From the NCBI GenBank assembly GCA_937981575.1, contig CALJNR010000062.1:1-48161 (forward strand): a stretch of DNA of 48,161 nt, given 5' to 3'. The DNA comes from an uncultured Clostridia bacterium. GTDB taxonomy: Bacteria; Bacillota; Clostridia; Lachnospirales; Cellulosilyticaceae. The position numbers were made by a program, and so were the translations under genes. Under the pieces are notes generated by a model. The model saw only the letters and a list, made by a program, of their open reading frames with translations, had not been told where the DNA came from and did no database searches. Shown here one piece after another: positions 17,663-26,173 of this stretch (within the stretch, counting starts at the first letter, position 1; each line of letters begins with the position of its first letter).

Positions 17663-19995
17663 TTATACAAGCCTATTCAAAAGTTCTATATAGGAGGATA
17701 ATCTAAATACCCCAAATCCTTGACTGGGGTTCGGGTACTGCAGCGTATCAAACTGTCTGAGGACCCGAGTAATCAGACTGTTCATAACAATGGTATTAGG
17801 AAGCGGAAAACGTCTTATTTCTATATGCTTTTGATATATGCCAGCAGCTACGCCTGCCATAATGCTGGCCGCCGGCAGTGTCCCGCTGATTCCTGTCCAC
17901 TCTCCCCTCACACAGGGTGCAATAATACTTTTGCCATAAGTAACAAGCGTTGGAACGATGCGTACTCCTTGCATGTCTCCCCTCCCTGAACTTCTAAGCA
18001 CTGTATGGGTATTGATATCATATGCCCCCACACTCATTACATTTGGAATGGCCGATGTTGACCCCATTGTAATCAGCGTACTGTACGGATTAAGCTTTAC
18101 ATAAAGATTAAGTTCCTCCTGTGAAATCCATATACTCGTCCGATCAGCTACCCCCATCCTTACGCTACTTTCTATCCGCCACTGCCCGCTAACAGGATTT
18201 TCAATCCTAAACAGTGTTCGCAGTGTCCCATTTAAAAAGCTAATGCGTTCACCTGACGAGTATATCCTTGTATTGCCAAGCTCTATTACTCCTCCTTGCT
18301 TAAGATTAATAGGCCCTCCTAAGATGCCAGGTGGTGGATAGAGGTTTGTGGTCAGCATATTGCTTCCCATTGATAAATAACTCCAACTACATTTTGTCCT
18401 GGCTGTTCTACTCTTAGGTTAATCGTTCTTTGTCCTTCCTGCTCCCCTTCAATACTGTAGTGATGCTGCTTATCTGCTTCTTCTCCCGTTGGCACAATCA
18501 GCGTAACATTAGGCCTGCGGGCTATAAGAGATACCATTTCTTGAATAATCAAAGACCCGTCATGAGAATCAATATTTCCGTTGAAAGGCATTAAGAGGAC
18601 TATAGGACGTCCTTGATTTTGAGCAAGGTTAATAAGCTTCTGCATGCCTATAACGGCATCCTGCATTATAGCTGCTTTAGGATTAGGCATCCCTCCATAA
18701 ATACGCTGCATATGCTCAGATACCGGCCTGATTTTAGCTACTAAAAGCTCTGCTTCTGGTGCAATGCCCCTATATCCTGCTTCTATACTCCATCCTCCTG
18801 CAACTGCCAGCATTGCTGTACTCATGCTTTCATCTACCGGAAGCCGAATAAGTTCCCCAGGATTTGGACTTGCAAGGGCAGCATTAATCTGCTCAGCTTG
18901 ATAGTAAATTCCCTGATCGGCTAAAGTCTGTTCCCAGATACAGGCAATCCTCGTTGTTCCATCCCTAGTTCTTAAAGCTAAGTTCGTATAGTCTACATCA
19001 TCTGTTGCGATAACACCTATATACACGCCCTTGCCTGTATACCGCAAATCCTCAGGTGGCAGGTAATAGGGCACCTGAGGATTTGCATTATCTCTTTGGC
19101 AAGGGGCATAGGTTAAGATATTGATGCGGTAATCTGCCTGAACCTGCGGCCTTATGATCTCCTGGTTCCTGTCAAAATCGCCTTTTCTGCCATACAGCAT
19201 ATTAAACCCGCCTTCTAAACGGACATATCTAAGGCCTAATGCTTCATAATACTTCGGATCTGAAATGGCTTCTGTAAGAAGAATGATATAAATCTCTTCA
19301 TTAGGGTCTATTCTCATATAAAACACATCATTATAAAGTGTTGCTGTTTGTCTTGATTTTTCATCAGCCTTTTCTTTATATATGCTGCTTTCTTTGAGCG
19401 TGTCATATCCCGAAGCATTTTCATATACTTTATCTTCTTGGTCGGTATTTATTATAAACATACTATCAGATGTATCGAGATACTGATTAAGTATTTGATA
19501 AAGAAGCTTTTTGCACCTGCAGCCATTTTGCTCTATTTTCATATTGGCATAAATAATTAATGGTTTGTGAAATTTCTGAGCTGTCTCATTAAGTGCATGC
19601 ATACACTTAATAATGCTTATCATATCTGTACGATTATTTTTGCTGCTGCAGCTGATACGCATCTGCATATTTGAAGGCCTAGTTCCTTGTTTTTCCTTCA
19701 TAACTTGATCCTCAAAATTATAATGGTGCGTTATATAGTCATCAGACATTTTTGTTCCAATATACGCTAAAATACTGTCTTCTTTTTTTACCCCCAAAGG
19801 CACCTTATTTTCCTCTGATAAGCCTAACTCTATCTGTTTGTTCTCTTCCATGCATCTTGTCATTTTTCTCAGCCAGTTAAGATGTTTTTCATCTATATCG
19901 AGTGCTGCAAACCCTTTACCTAAAGCTTCAACTGTATTGGCATACTGTCTTAGATAGCACTTCATGATTTCATCATATTCAACAATTAATTTCAT
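17663..19995 (-). pseudogene. Two-lobed subtilisin-like pseudoprotease, frameshifted (array gene 9)
   Basis: First gene of the array in transcription order. One long-form protein is split between two frames (19995 down to 18352, and 18370 down to 17663). The join is near 18367: the first frame reads VVGVIYQ then runs into a stop, and the second continues SNMLTTNLYPPPG; paralogues show 11 residues between YQ and PP where 32 bases remain, so one base is missing. The C-terminal lobe is non-catalytic: IATDDVDYT, SMST at the His site and SGTLPAAS at the Ser site. The N-terminal lobe is shorter and more diverged than in genes 3, 7 and 8. I chose the start at 19995 (MKLIVEYDE) behind AAAGGGAGG, not the upstream ATG. 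It may be a pseudogene, a phase-variable gene or a sequencing artefact. Confidence 0.78.
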
Positions 19996-20015
19996 ACAAC
20001 CTCCCTTTACAAAAT

Positions 20016-20052
20016 AAGTGCCCAAAACCTATTCTTTAGATTTTGGGCACTT
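20016..20052. terminator. Perfect terminator hairpin between the exonuclease gene and the array
   Basis: AAGTGCCCAAAA pairs with TTTTGGGCACTT, with a further CTA/TAG pair around TTCTT. It lies only 20 bases before the start of array gene 9 and 48 bases after the exonuclease stop, so it either ends the exonuclease transcript or sits in the leader of gene 9. Confidence 0.75.
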
Positions 20053-20099
20053 TCTCTCCTTTATATATGTATGCAGGATGTTTGTACATTATTATTCTT

Positions 20100-20807
20100 T
20101 TATATTTTTCCATGCTCTGAAATAATGTTATCAATAAGCTTACTGCATTCAGACTTTGTAAGCCCGTCAATATCTTGTTTGAGGGTAATCTGATGTCTGC
20201 TGCACAAGCTTAAGAGATAAGATTTTTGTCTTTTGGTAAGCGGCACGCTTTTGGGAATCTCCCATACCATAGGTACGGGGTCAAAAAGCTTAGGTACCTC
20301 CCTATAAAACTGTTCGTAAAGCTTAAGGTAAAGTTCGTGAGTTGCATAAGCATCGTCGTAAGCTCTATGGGCATTCTCCAAATTAATCTGATAATGCTCA
20401 CATAAAGCACCCAGTTTTCTGCTCGGAAGGTCCGGAAGCATTTTTCTTGAGATAACTAAAGTATCCAGGCCTGTTTTATTAAATTCAAGTCCAAGACCTG
20501 CTGCTTTTACTTTTAACATGCGGTAATCAAAAAGAATAATATTATGTCCAATTAAAGGAGCGTCTTTACAAAATGCTACAAACTCAGGCATCACTCTTTC
20601 GATAGGCGGTTCATATTTAACCATCTCATTGGTAATGCCTGTTATAGATGTAATATAAGGAGATATTTCCTGAGTAGGACAAATCAGCTGATTAAACTGC
20701 CCTGCTACGCTGCCATTTTCGACATAGACTGCCCCAATTTCTATAATATCACTGGTTAAGGGATGCGCCCCTGTTGTTTCAATATCTACAACTACATATG
20801 TATTCAT
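20100..20807 (-). CDS. 3'-5' exonuclease, DnaQ/PolC-epsilon-like (DEDDh)
   Basis: 235 aa. A DEDDh exonuclease: VVDIETTG (Asp, Glu) at residues 6-13, LIGHNIILFDYRML with its Asp near residue 90, and HRAYDDAYATHEL with the general-base His and last Asp near 140-147. This fold removes 3' nucleotides from DNA, as in the epsilon proofreading subunit and in stand-alone repair exonucleases. After about residue 185 there is a separate helical tail with LTKRQKSYLLSLC and LTKSECSKLID, resembling the small T-K-Q type helical repeat found at the ends of various DNA-processing proteins. GAAGGAGAAAAAAG precedes the ATG. It is not part of a polymerase gene, so repair or recombination is likelier than replication proofreading. 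It lies upstream of the subtilase array but is separated from it by a terminator. Confidence 0.88.
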   Translation of the reverse strand: MNTYVVVDIETTGAHPLTSDIIEIGAVYVENGSVAGQFNQLICPTQEISPYITSITGITNEMVKYEPPIERVMPEFVAFCKDAPLIGHNIILFDYRMLKVKAAGLGLEFNKTGLDTLVISRKMLPDLPSRKLGALCEHYQINLENAHRAYDDAYATHELYLKLYEQFYREVPKLFDPVPMVWEIPKSVPLTKRQKSYLLSLCSRHQITLKQDIDGLTKSECSKLIDNIISEHGKI

Positions 20808-21092
20808 CTTTTTTCTCCTTCATATACTAAGCCCTACTTTTTATTTTACAACACCTGCCACCCGTTGAAAACTATCTTTTTACTTTATTATTATCCTATT
20901 TCTAGAAAACTAGATTAATGTCTTTTTTTTTAATTTTTTACCAAAATCCTATTGACAAAAAAGTTTTAAAGTACTCTCTTGTAATTTGCAAATGCAACAT
21001 ATAGTATAGTAATAGTTAAAAAACAAGCATATATGGTATATACTTTCTTTATGCCTTTGTTTTTATTTTATTACTCTAAGGGGGATGTTTTA

Positions 21093-23210
21093 ATGAAGTA
21101 CTATGTCATTAAACGCGACGGGCGAAAGGTAAGCTTTGACTTATCTAAGATTTCTAATGCTATTGCACGTTCGGCAAAAAATCTTAATTTATCAGCTGAT
21201 ATTGAGGGAATTTCCACTAAAGTAGAAAATCGTATTAGGGACACCTATAAATACGAGATTAATGTGGAACAGATTCAGGATCTGATTGAAGATACACTAA
21301 TGGATCTTAAACTGATAGATATAAAAAATTCCTATTCTAATTACCGTAAAGAAAGAACCCGCATTCGTGATCTAAAATCTGAGCTGATGGATACCGTTCA
21401 TAATATCGGCGTTGAAACAGACCGCGACAATGCCAATGTAGGCAATAACTTTTCATCTAAACTGCTTAGAATCGCCAGTGAAACCAATAAATGGCATAAC
21501 CTCTCTAAAATGCCGAAGCGCCTTGCTAAGCTTCATGAACTTGGTGATTTATACTATCATGATTTAGACAGTTATAATTTAGCAACAAACTGTCTTCATA
21601 TTGATACAGGCAAAATTTTTGAAACCGGCTTTAATACCGGATACGGAACAATCCGTAAACCTAAAAGAATCGAGTCTGCTGCTGAACTTTCCTGCATTTT
21701 ACTTCAAGCCTCTCAAAATGACATGTTTGGCGGACAGTCTCATGTAAACTTTGATAATGATATGGCCCCTTATGTATCCTCCACCCGTGAAGAAATCGAA
21801 AATGAATATGATATACTCAAATCCACATTATCTGAAGAAGCATTTAGTACCTTTGTTCATAACAAACTGATTGACCGTGTCCGTCAGGCTATGCAGGGCA
21901 TTGTCTATAATCTGAACACTATGCATTCAAGAGCTGGATCTCAAGTGCCTTTCAGCAGTTTAAATATTGGTATCCCTCATTCAAATGATGCGGCACTTGT
22001 ATGCCAGATTTTCCTTGAGGAATATGAAAAGGGCCTTGGCAAAAACGAACAGCCTATTTTCCCAAATATTATCTTTAGGGTAAAACTAGGGGTCAACCGC
22101 AGCAAGGATGACCCGTATCATTATTTGTTTAAGCTCGCATGCAAAGTAGCCAGTCTGCGTATGAATCCTACATTTATGAATATTGATGCAGACTTCAACC
22201 TTCAGTATTATAATAAAGGTATTCTGCCTGCAACGATGGGCTGCCGTACTTATATCTGTTCTAACATCAATGGACCTGAAGGACCTAACAGACGTGGGAA
22301 CAATTCTCCGGCTACACTCAATCTTCCCCGTATTGCGATTGAGTCCCGTGGTGATTTAGACAGATTTTGGGAGCTTTTGGATGAGAAGTTGAATTTACTT
22401 AAGGAAGCGCTTCTCCATCGTTATGAAATACTCAAAAAATTAAAGGTAAAAGATATGCCTTTTGTAATAGGTGAAGGGCTGATGCTGGGGTCTGAAGGTC
22501 TTGGTCCTAATGACAGCATTGACCCTGTTTTAAAAAATGGTTCGTGGTCTGTTGGTTTTATTGGCCTTGCCGAAACACTTATCGTGCTTAAAGGAGCCCA
22601 TCACGGCGAGTCAGCTGAATCCCGTGAACTAGGCTATCAAATTGTCCAGTGCATCAGAGACTTTACAGACAAAACAATCAGTGACACCCAGATGAATTGG
22701 AGCTGTTATGCAACCCCTGCTGAAGGCTTAAGCGGCCGCTTTGTGCTTCAAGACCGGGTAAAATATGGTGAAATCCCCGGCGTAACGGATAAAGACTATT
22801 ATACAAACAGTTTTCATATCCCTGTAAACTATACTATATCCATTCCTGATAAAGTACAGATCGAAGCACCTTTCCATAAAATGTGCAACGCTGGTCATAT
22901 CAGCTATATTGAAGTAGATGGCTACCCTACAGGGGAAACAATTGAAAACATTATTACCTATGCCTATGAAAATTCAAACATCAGCTATCTTGGCATCAAC
23001 TTTCACTTAAGATATTGTAAAAACTGTGGGACTTATGTGAATGACCATGTTAAGGCATGCCCTGAGTGTTCCAGCAGAAATATTCAAGGAATCAGCCGTG
23101 TTACAGGGTATCTGAGCCTTGATGAACGCTTTGGCAGCGGCAAAGTAGCTGAAAGACGTGATAGACTCTCTCACGATGAAAGCCACATCAATACTTATTT
23201 GAGTGTATAG
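21093..23210 (+). CDS. nrdD: Anaerobic (class III) ribonucleoside-triphosphate reductase
   Basis: 705 aa from the chosen ATG behind AAGGGGGATGTTTTA; an ATG 60 bases upstream has no ribosome site and would add a hydrophobic tail alien to the family. An N-terminal ATP-cone (VIKRDGRKVSFD, about residues 3-90) gives allosteric control. The body carries the class III signatures CLHIDTGKIFETGFN and NDMFGGQSHVNFD. Near the C-terminus four cysteines (CKNCG and CPECS) form the zinc site, and RVTGYL holds the radical glycine about 34 residues from the end. The enzyme reduces ribonucleotides to deoxyribonucleotides without oxygen, so the organism can grow anaerobically. Its activase gene nrdG follows immediately and a strong terminator closes the pair. 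The 285-base gap upstream contains TTGACA-like elements but no well-spaced promoter I could settle on. Confidence 0.97.
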   Translation: MKYYVIKRDGRKVSFDLSKISNAIARSAKNLNLSADIEGISTKVENRIRDTYKYEINVEQIQDLIEDTLMDLKLIDIKNSYSNYRKERTRIRDLKSELMDTVHNIGVETDRDNANVGNNFSSKLLRIASETNKWHNLSKMPKRLAKLHELGDLYYHDLDSYNLATNCLHIDTGKIFETGFNTGYGTIRKPKRIESAAELSCILLQASQNDMFGGQSHVNFDNDMAPYVSSTREEIENEYDILKSTLSEEAFSTFVHNKLIDRVRQAMQGIVYNLNTMHSRAGSQVPFSSLNIGIPHSNDAALVCQIFLEEYEKGLGKNEQPIFPNIIFRVKLGVNRSKDDPYHYLFKLACKVASLRMNPTFMNIDADFNLQYYNKGILPATMGCRTYICSNINGPEGPNRRGNNSPATLNLPRIAIESRGDLDRFWELLDEKLNLLKEALLHRYEILKKLKVKDMPFVIGEGLMLGSEGLGPNDSIDPVLKNGSWSVGFIGLAETLIVLKGAHHGESAESRELGYQIVQCIRDFTDKTISDTQMNWSCYATPAEGLSGRFVLQDRVKYGEIPGVTDKDYYTNSFHIPVNYTISIPDKVQIEAPFHKMCNAGHISYIEVDGYPTGETIENIITYAYENSNISYLGINFHLRYCKNCGTYVNDHVKACPECSSRNIQGISRVTGYLSLDERFGSGKVAERRDRLSHDESHINTYLSV

Positions 23211-23212
23211 GC

Positions 23213-23297
23213 TTATGAATAAGCCGCTTATGAATAAGCCACTTATGAATAATCCTATTATGAGTAATCCTATTATGAATACCTCTATGAATACCCC
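23213..23297 (+). repeat. Degenerate 15-base tandem repeat at the start of nrdG
   Basis: Units of the type CTTATGAATAAGCCG repeat about five times with drift (NKPLM, NKPLM, NNPIM, SNPIM, then NTSM and NTPI). Each unit is in frame with nrdG and supplies an ATG, so unit number could change without breaking the frame. Confidence 0.8.
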
Positions 23298-23826
23298 TAT
23301 TCATAGGCCTGTGAATACGTTAAGAGTTGCTGGCTTTTTAGATCATTCTGTTGTAAATGGCGAGGGGCTCCGAAGTGTAATATTTTTGTCCGGCTGTTTT
23401 CATAACTGCCCTGGATGCCATAATGAAGCCCTGCAGGACTTTAACTACGGCGAAACACTTCCTATTCCTAAGCTTATGCACCGCATTCAAAAAAACGCCC
23501 CTATTACCAGTGGGGTCACTTTATCTGGCGGCGAACCTTTTGAACAGGTTGAAGGACTTTCAATCCTTCTTAAACAGCTTAAAGCCTGTAACTTATCCGT
23601 ATGGGTTTATACAGGTTATGTATATGAAGAACTTGCTGCTGACCCTTTAAGAGCCTCGTTGCTGTCAAATATTGATGTCCTTGTAGATGGCAGATATATC
23701 GAAGCGCTGCGGGATGAAACCTTAAAGTTCCGCGGTTCTTCCAATCAGCGGATTTTAAAACTTGAAGCCGGTAAAATTGCAGCTCTTTTGCATGATTCCA
23801 CTCATCCACTTAAAAAAAGTATCTAA
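23215..23826 (+). CDS. nrdG: Anaerobic ribonucleotide reductase activating protein (radical SAM)
   Basis: A radical-SAM activase that puts the glycyl radical on NrdD. The iron-sulfur motif CFHNCPGC (CX3CX2C) is preceded by VVNGEGLRSVIFLSG and followed by SGGEPFEQ, all standard for NrdG. The start is unclear. A GTG at 23203 overlaps the nrdD stop, the ATG chosen here lies 4 bases after that stop, and several further in-frame ATGs follow because the first 25-30 codons are a degenerate 15-base tandem repeat (LMNKP units). Ordinary NrdG proteins begin about where VNTLRVAGF starts (GTG near 23311), so the repeat-coded extension is either extra N-terminal sequence or an untranslated or alternatively translated leader. 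Translation is probably coupled to nrdD. Confidence 0.93.
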   Translation: MNKPLMNKPLMNNPIMSNPIMNTSMNTPIHRPVNTLRVAGFLDHSVVNGEGLRSVIFLSGCFHNCPGCHNEALQDFNYGETLPIPKLMHRIQKNAPITSGVTLSGGEPFEQVEGLSILLKQLKACNLSVWVYTGYVYEELAADPLRASLLSNIDVLVDGRYIEALRDETLKFRGSSNQRILKLEAGKIAALLHDSTHPLKKSI

Positions 23827-23886
23827 GGAACATATCCCTATGTTAAAGAGAAAAGTTTGGTTCCTTAGCAGTCAAACTTTCCTGGC

Positions 23887-23943
23887 CTATGAAATCAAAA
23901 AACAGTAAGAGCAGACAACTCTTACTGTTTTTTGATTTCATAG
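23887..23943. terminator. Strong bidirectional terminator after nrdDG
   Basis: A perfect 25-bp inverted repeat around CAGACAA. The inner part CAGTAAGAG/CTCTTACTG is followed by TTTTTT and preceded by AAAAAA, so it works as a Rho-independent terminator from either side. It separates nrdDG from the leftward genes beyond. Confidence 0.92.
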
Positions 23944-24022
23944 ATATATGTATATATGTGTATATACATACTCATACATAAAACTTGACCTGTTTCCTGC
24001 TATGTATTGACGCCTCAATCCA

Positions 24023-24337
24023 TTATAAAAGATATCCTATGAACCACCCTGTGATCAGTACCCCGAAAATAACAGCCATACTTTTAGCAATTTCTGCTCC
24101 ATAGTCTTCTTTATACTTATCCCCTAAATACCATGCCGGTATGAAAAAAATCATTGAATAAAATAATGTATAATGTACGCCGCTATCACCTTCCGACCAG
24201 GGCTTGATCCCGAATCCTCTAAGTACATAATCCCCAATACACATTCCATTTGAAAAAGTAATACAAAAGCCTATGCCTAAAATCACTAATAGTATAGAAA
24301 GGCTCCCCCACCCTATTTTATACCTTAAGTTTTCCAT
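24023..24337 (-). CDS. Small membrane protein, unknown function
   Basis: 104 aa with about three hydrophobic segments (LSILLVILGIGFCITF near residues 13-28, LFYSMIFFIPAWYLG near 58-72, and MAVIFGVLITGWFIGYLL at the C-terminus). AGGAGGAAAGC precedes the ATG, which supports a real gene. Charged residues between the segments (GDKYKEDYGAEIAKS) would form a loop. I do not recognise the family and the neighbours (nrdDG convergent, ldh upstream) give no functional hint. It lies in the same direction as ldh but 135 bases separate them. Confidence 0.6.
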   Translation of the reverse strand: MENLRYKIGWGSLSILLVILGIGFCITFSNGMCIGDYVLRGFGIKPWSEGDSGVHYTLFYSMIFFIPAWYLGDKYKEDYGAEIAKSMAVIFGVLITGWFIGYLL

Positions 24338-24472
24338 GCTTTCCTCCTACTCCACCAAAGACAATGGTAATTTTTTACATTTACTGGTACTATTATAGTA
24401 TATATTCTATAATATTTCAATAATAAAAAGTTTATTCTCTTTTTGTAGTAAATTTTTAGCGGAAATATTCCG

Positions 24473-25420
24473 TTATTTTATTATAGTTTTTATCATTTCC
24501 TGAACCACTCTGCCGCTATCCATAAGCTGTTCTTTTTCAAAGGATGTAAGCGGGACATCTAATACTGATTTAATACCTTCCTGTCCGATAATGCACGGCA
24601 CACTTACAGCAGTATCTTTTAGACCATATTCTCCATTTAACGTAGTAGATACAGGAAGTATGCTAAGCTCATTAAGTATAATGGATTTTGTAATTCTTGC
24701 TACACTTTCCGCAATACCATAATTCGTGTACCCTTTTGCCATCAAAATTTTCATACCCGCTTCTTTTACATCCTGAAGAATTTTATCCTTATCAATCGCC
24801 TTTGTGCCAAACTTTTCAGCGCACTGGTCAATCGGAATCCCCCCTAGGTTACACAAACTCCACGTAATAAAAGCACTGGAACCGTGCTCTCCCAAAACAT
24901 ACCCATGCACATTTTTAGTATCCACCAAAAAATATTCTCCTATAATACGGCGCATACGGGCTGTATCGAGTAAAGTTCCTGTTCCAATAATCTTTTCTTT
25001 AGGGTAGTTAAATTCATTTTGTGCAATAAAAGTCAAAATATCAACTGGGTTGGATACAATAATAATAATGGCATCTTTTGTATGCTGCGTAATACGTTCC
25101 ATAACACTTCTTTTGACAGCCGCATTCGCTCCTAAAAGGAGCCTGCGGTCTAAGTTTTGCCCTGGCTTTGCACTAGGCCCTGCGCACATGATAATAATCT
25201 GAGAATCTCTGCAGTCTTCATAGCTTCCTTTTTTAATTCTTACATTGGGCACATAAGCAAATGAAGTCGTATGAAAAGCATCCTGCGCTTCTCCCTCTGC
25301 TTTTTCTTCATTCTCATCGATAAGCACAATCTCTGCAGCAAGTCCAGAATTCAGCACTGCCATCATTGTTGCCGATCCTACCATGCCCGCTCCTATAATA
25401 CATACCTTATGTTTAATCAT
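24473..25420 (-). CDS. ldh: L-lactate dehydrogenase family (L-2-hydroxyacid dehydrogenase)
   Basis: 315 aa, the normal LDH/MDH length. A Rossmann motif GAGMVGSA occurs near residue 10, followed by LIDENEEKAEGEAQD, SNPVDILTF, the active-site Arg region LLDTARMRRIIGEY and the catalytic His in VLGEHGSSAF. It would reduce pyruvate or a related 2-oxoacid with NADH, the usual way a fermenter re-oxidises NADH. The specificity stretch is unusual: typical LDHs have NQKPGETRL with Gln at the key position, whereas here it is SAKPGQNLDRR, with Ala at that place and the following Arg displaced. That leaves open a larger substrate, as in L-2-hydroxyisocaproate dehydrogenases. Pyruvate remains possible. The YdcZ-like transporter gene lies 28 bases upstream in the same direction. 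Confidence 0.9.
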   Translation of the reverse strand: MIKHKVCIIGAGMVGSATMMAVLNSGLAAEIVLIDENEEKAEGEAQDAFHTTSFAYVPNVRIKKGSYEDCRDSQIIIMCAGPSAKPGQNLDRRLLLGANAAVKRSVMERITQHTKDAIIIIVSNPVDILTFIAQNEFNYPKEKIIGTGTLLDTARMRRIIGEYFLVDTKNVHGYVLGEHGSSAFITWSLCNLGGIPIDQCAEKFGTKAIDKDKILQDVKEAGMKILMAKGYTNYGIAESVARITKSIILNELSILPVSTTLNGEYGLKDTAVSVPCIIGQEGIKSVLDVPLTSFEKEQLMDSGRVVQEMIKTIIK

Positions 25421-25448
25421 CGCTCATCCTCTTTTCAAATCATACTCT

Positions 25449-25883
25449 TTATTTCTTCCACTGAAATACAACAATTCCTACAACCATAACGGCAACTCCC
25501 ATCAGCTTGCTCCACATAAAGGGCACTTTTTCTGTATCAAAAAGACCAAATAGTTCAATAAGATACGAGGCAAAAACCTGGGCCACTAAAATAATCATAA
25601 TAGCATAAGCCGGTCCTAACCTGCTGATAGATACAACAACTGTATAGACAATGCCTGCACCAAGTATCCCCCCCAATAAATAGATTTTATTAACTGCTCT
25701 TAATCCATCAATATGACTGCCTCTTACAAAAAACAAAACACAGATACAAAACAGAAAGCCTACAAGATGTACAATACTGTTTGTAAGCCAAATGCCTGCT
25801 TTTTCGGTTACCCGCGTATTCCAGACTCCCTGCACACTCATTAAAATTCCTGAGACAATAGCCATCAAACTGCTTATTAACAT
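25449..25883 (-). CDS. YdcZ/DUF606-family membrane transporter (DMT superfamily)
   Basis: 144 aa from the chosen ATG, which lies 8 bases after AAGGAG; a GTG two codons upstream is too close to that site. Five hydrophobic segments and the family-type motif SVQGVWNTRVTEKAG near the N-terminus fit DUF606 proteins, half-size relatives of EamA/DMT transporters that usually work as pairs or dimers. The C-terminal helix ends MGVAVMVVGIVVFQWKK. Substrate is unknown. It is the gene before ldh with a 28-base gap, so the two probably share a transcript, which may point to export or uptake of a small metabolite linked to fermentation. A 3 x 18-base tandem repeat lies 51-104 bases upstream. Confidence 0.8.
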   Translation of the reverse strand: MLISSLMAIVSGILMSVQGVWNTRVTEKAGIWLTNSIVHLVGFLFCICVLFFVRGSHIDGLRAVNKIYLLGGILGAGIVYTVVVSISRLGPAYAIMIILVAQVFASYLIELFGLFDTEKVPFMWSKLMGVAVMVVGIVVFQWKK

Positions 25884-25933
25884 AGGCACAACTCCTTACC
25901 AAAACATAAAATATAAACGTATTTTGCATCTTT

Positions 25934-25987
25934 TCGCATATTTTATGCATATCGCATGTTCTAGGCGTATCGCATATTCTATGTATC
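25934..25987. repeat. Three 18-base tandem repeats upstream of the YdcZ-ldh pair
   Basis: Three adjacent units start with TCGCAT: TCGCATATTTTATGCATA, TCGCATGTTCTAGGCGTA and TCGCATATTCTATGTATC. A weaker fourth stretch (GCATATTTTTTATGCAT) lies at about 26004. Placement before the start codon suggests repeated binding sites or a variable-length promoter region, but nothing proves it. Confidence 0.6.
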
Positions 25988-26173
25988 CCTCTATTTTCTT
26001 CTAGCATATTTTTTATGCATCGCCTAAGCCTATACATGCGGCCTGTCTGATGCCTATACCGCTTCAAAGTGACCATACCCTGTATGCTTCCTGCAGTTTG
26101 AGAAAGTTTCGAGTTTGAAAGTTAATAAGTTTAGGGGGCTATATCTTTTTTCTAGGAACCTCAAATAGGATAA

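Noticed and set aside
20941-21015. Promoter of nrdD from TTGACA at 20952
   Set aside because: The nearest TATAAT-like hexamer (TGTAAT) is 22 bases away, too far for a normal promoter; no better match could be fixed by eye.
23213-25990. The 15-base and 18-base repeats as CRISPR arrays
   Set aside because: The units are directly adjacent with no spacers, and no cas genes are present.
25708-26076. 122-aa leftward reading frame upstream of and overlapping the YdcZ gene
   Set aside because: It overlaps a well-supported gene in another frame, covers the tandem repeat, has unnatural Cys/Arg-rich composition and no ribosome site.
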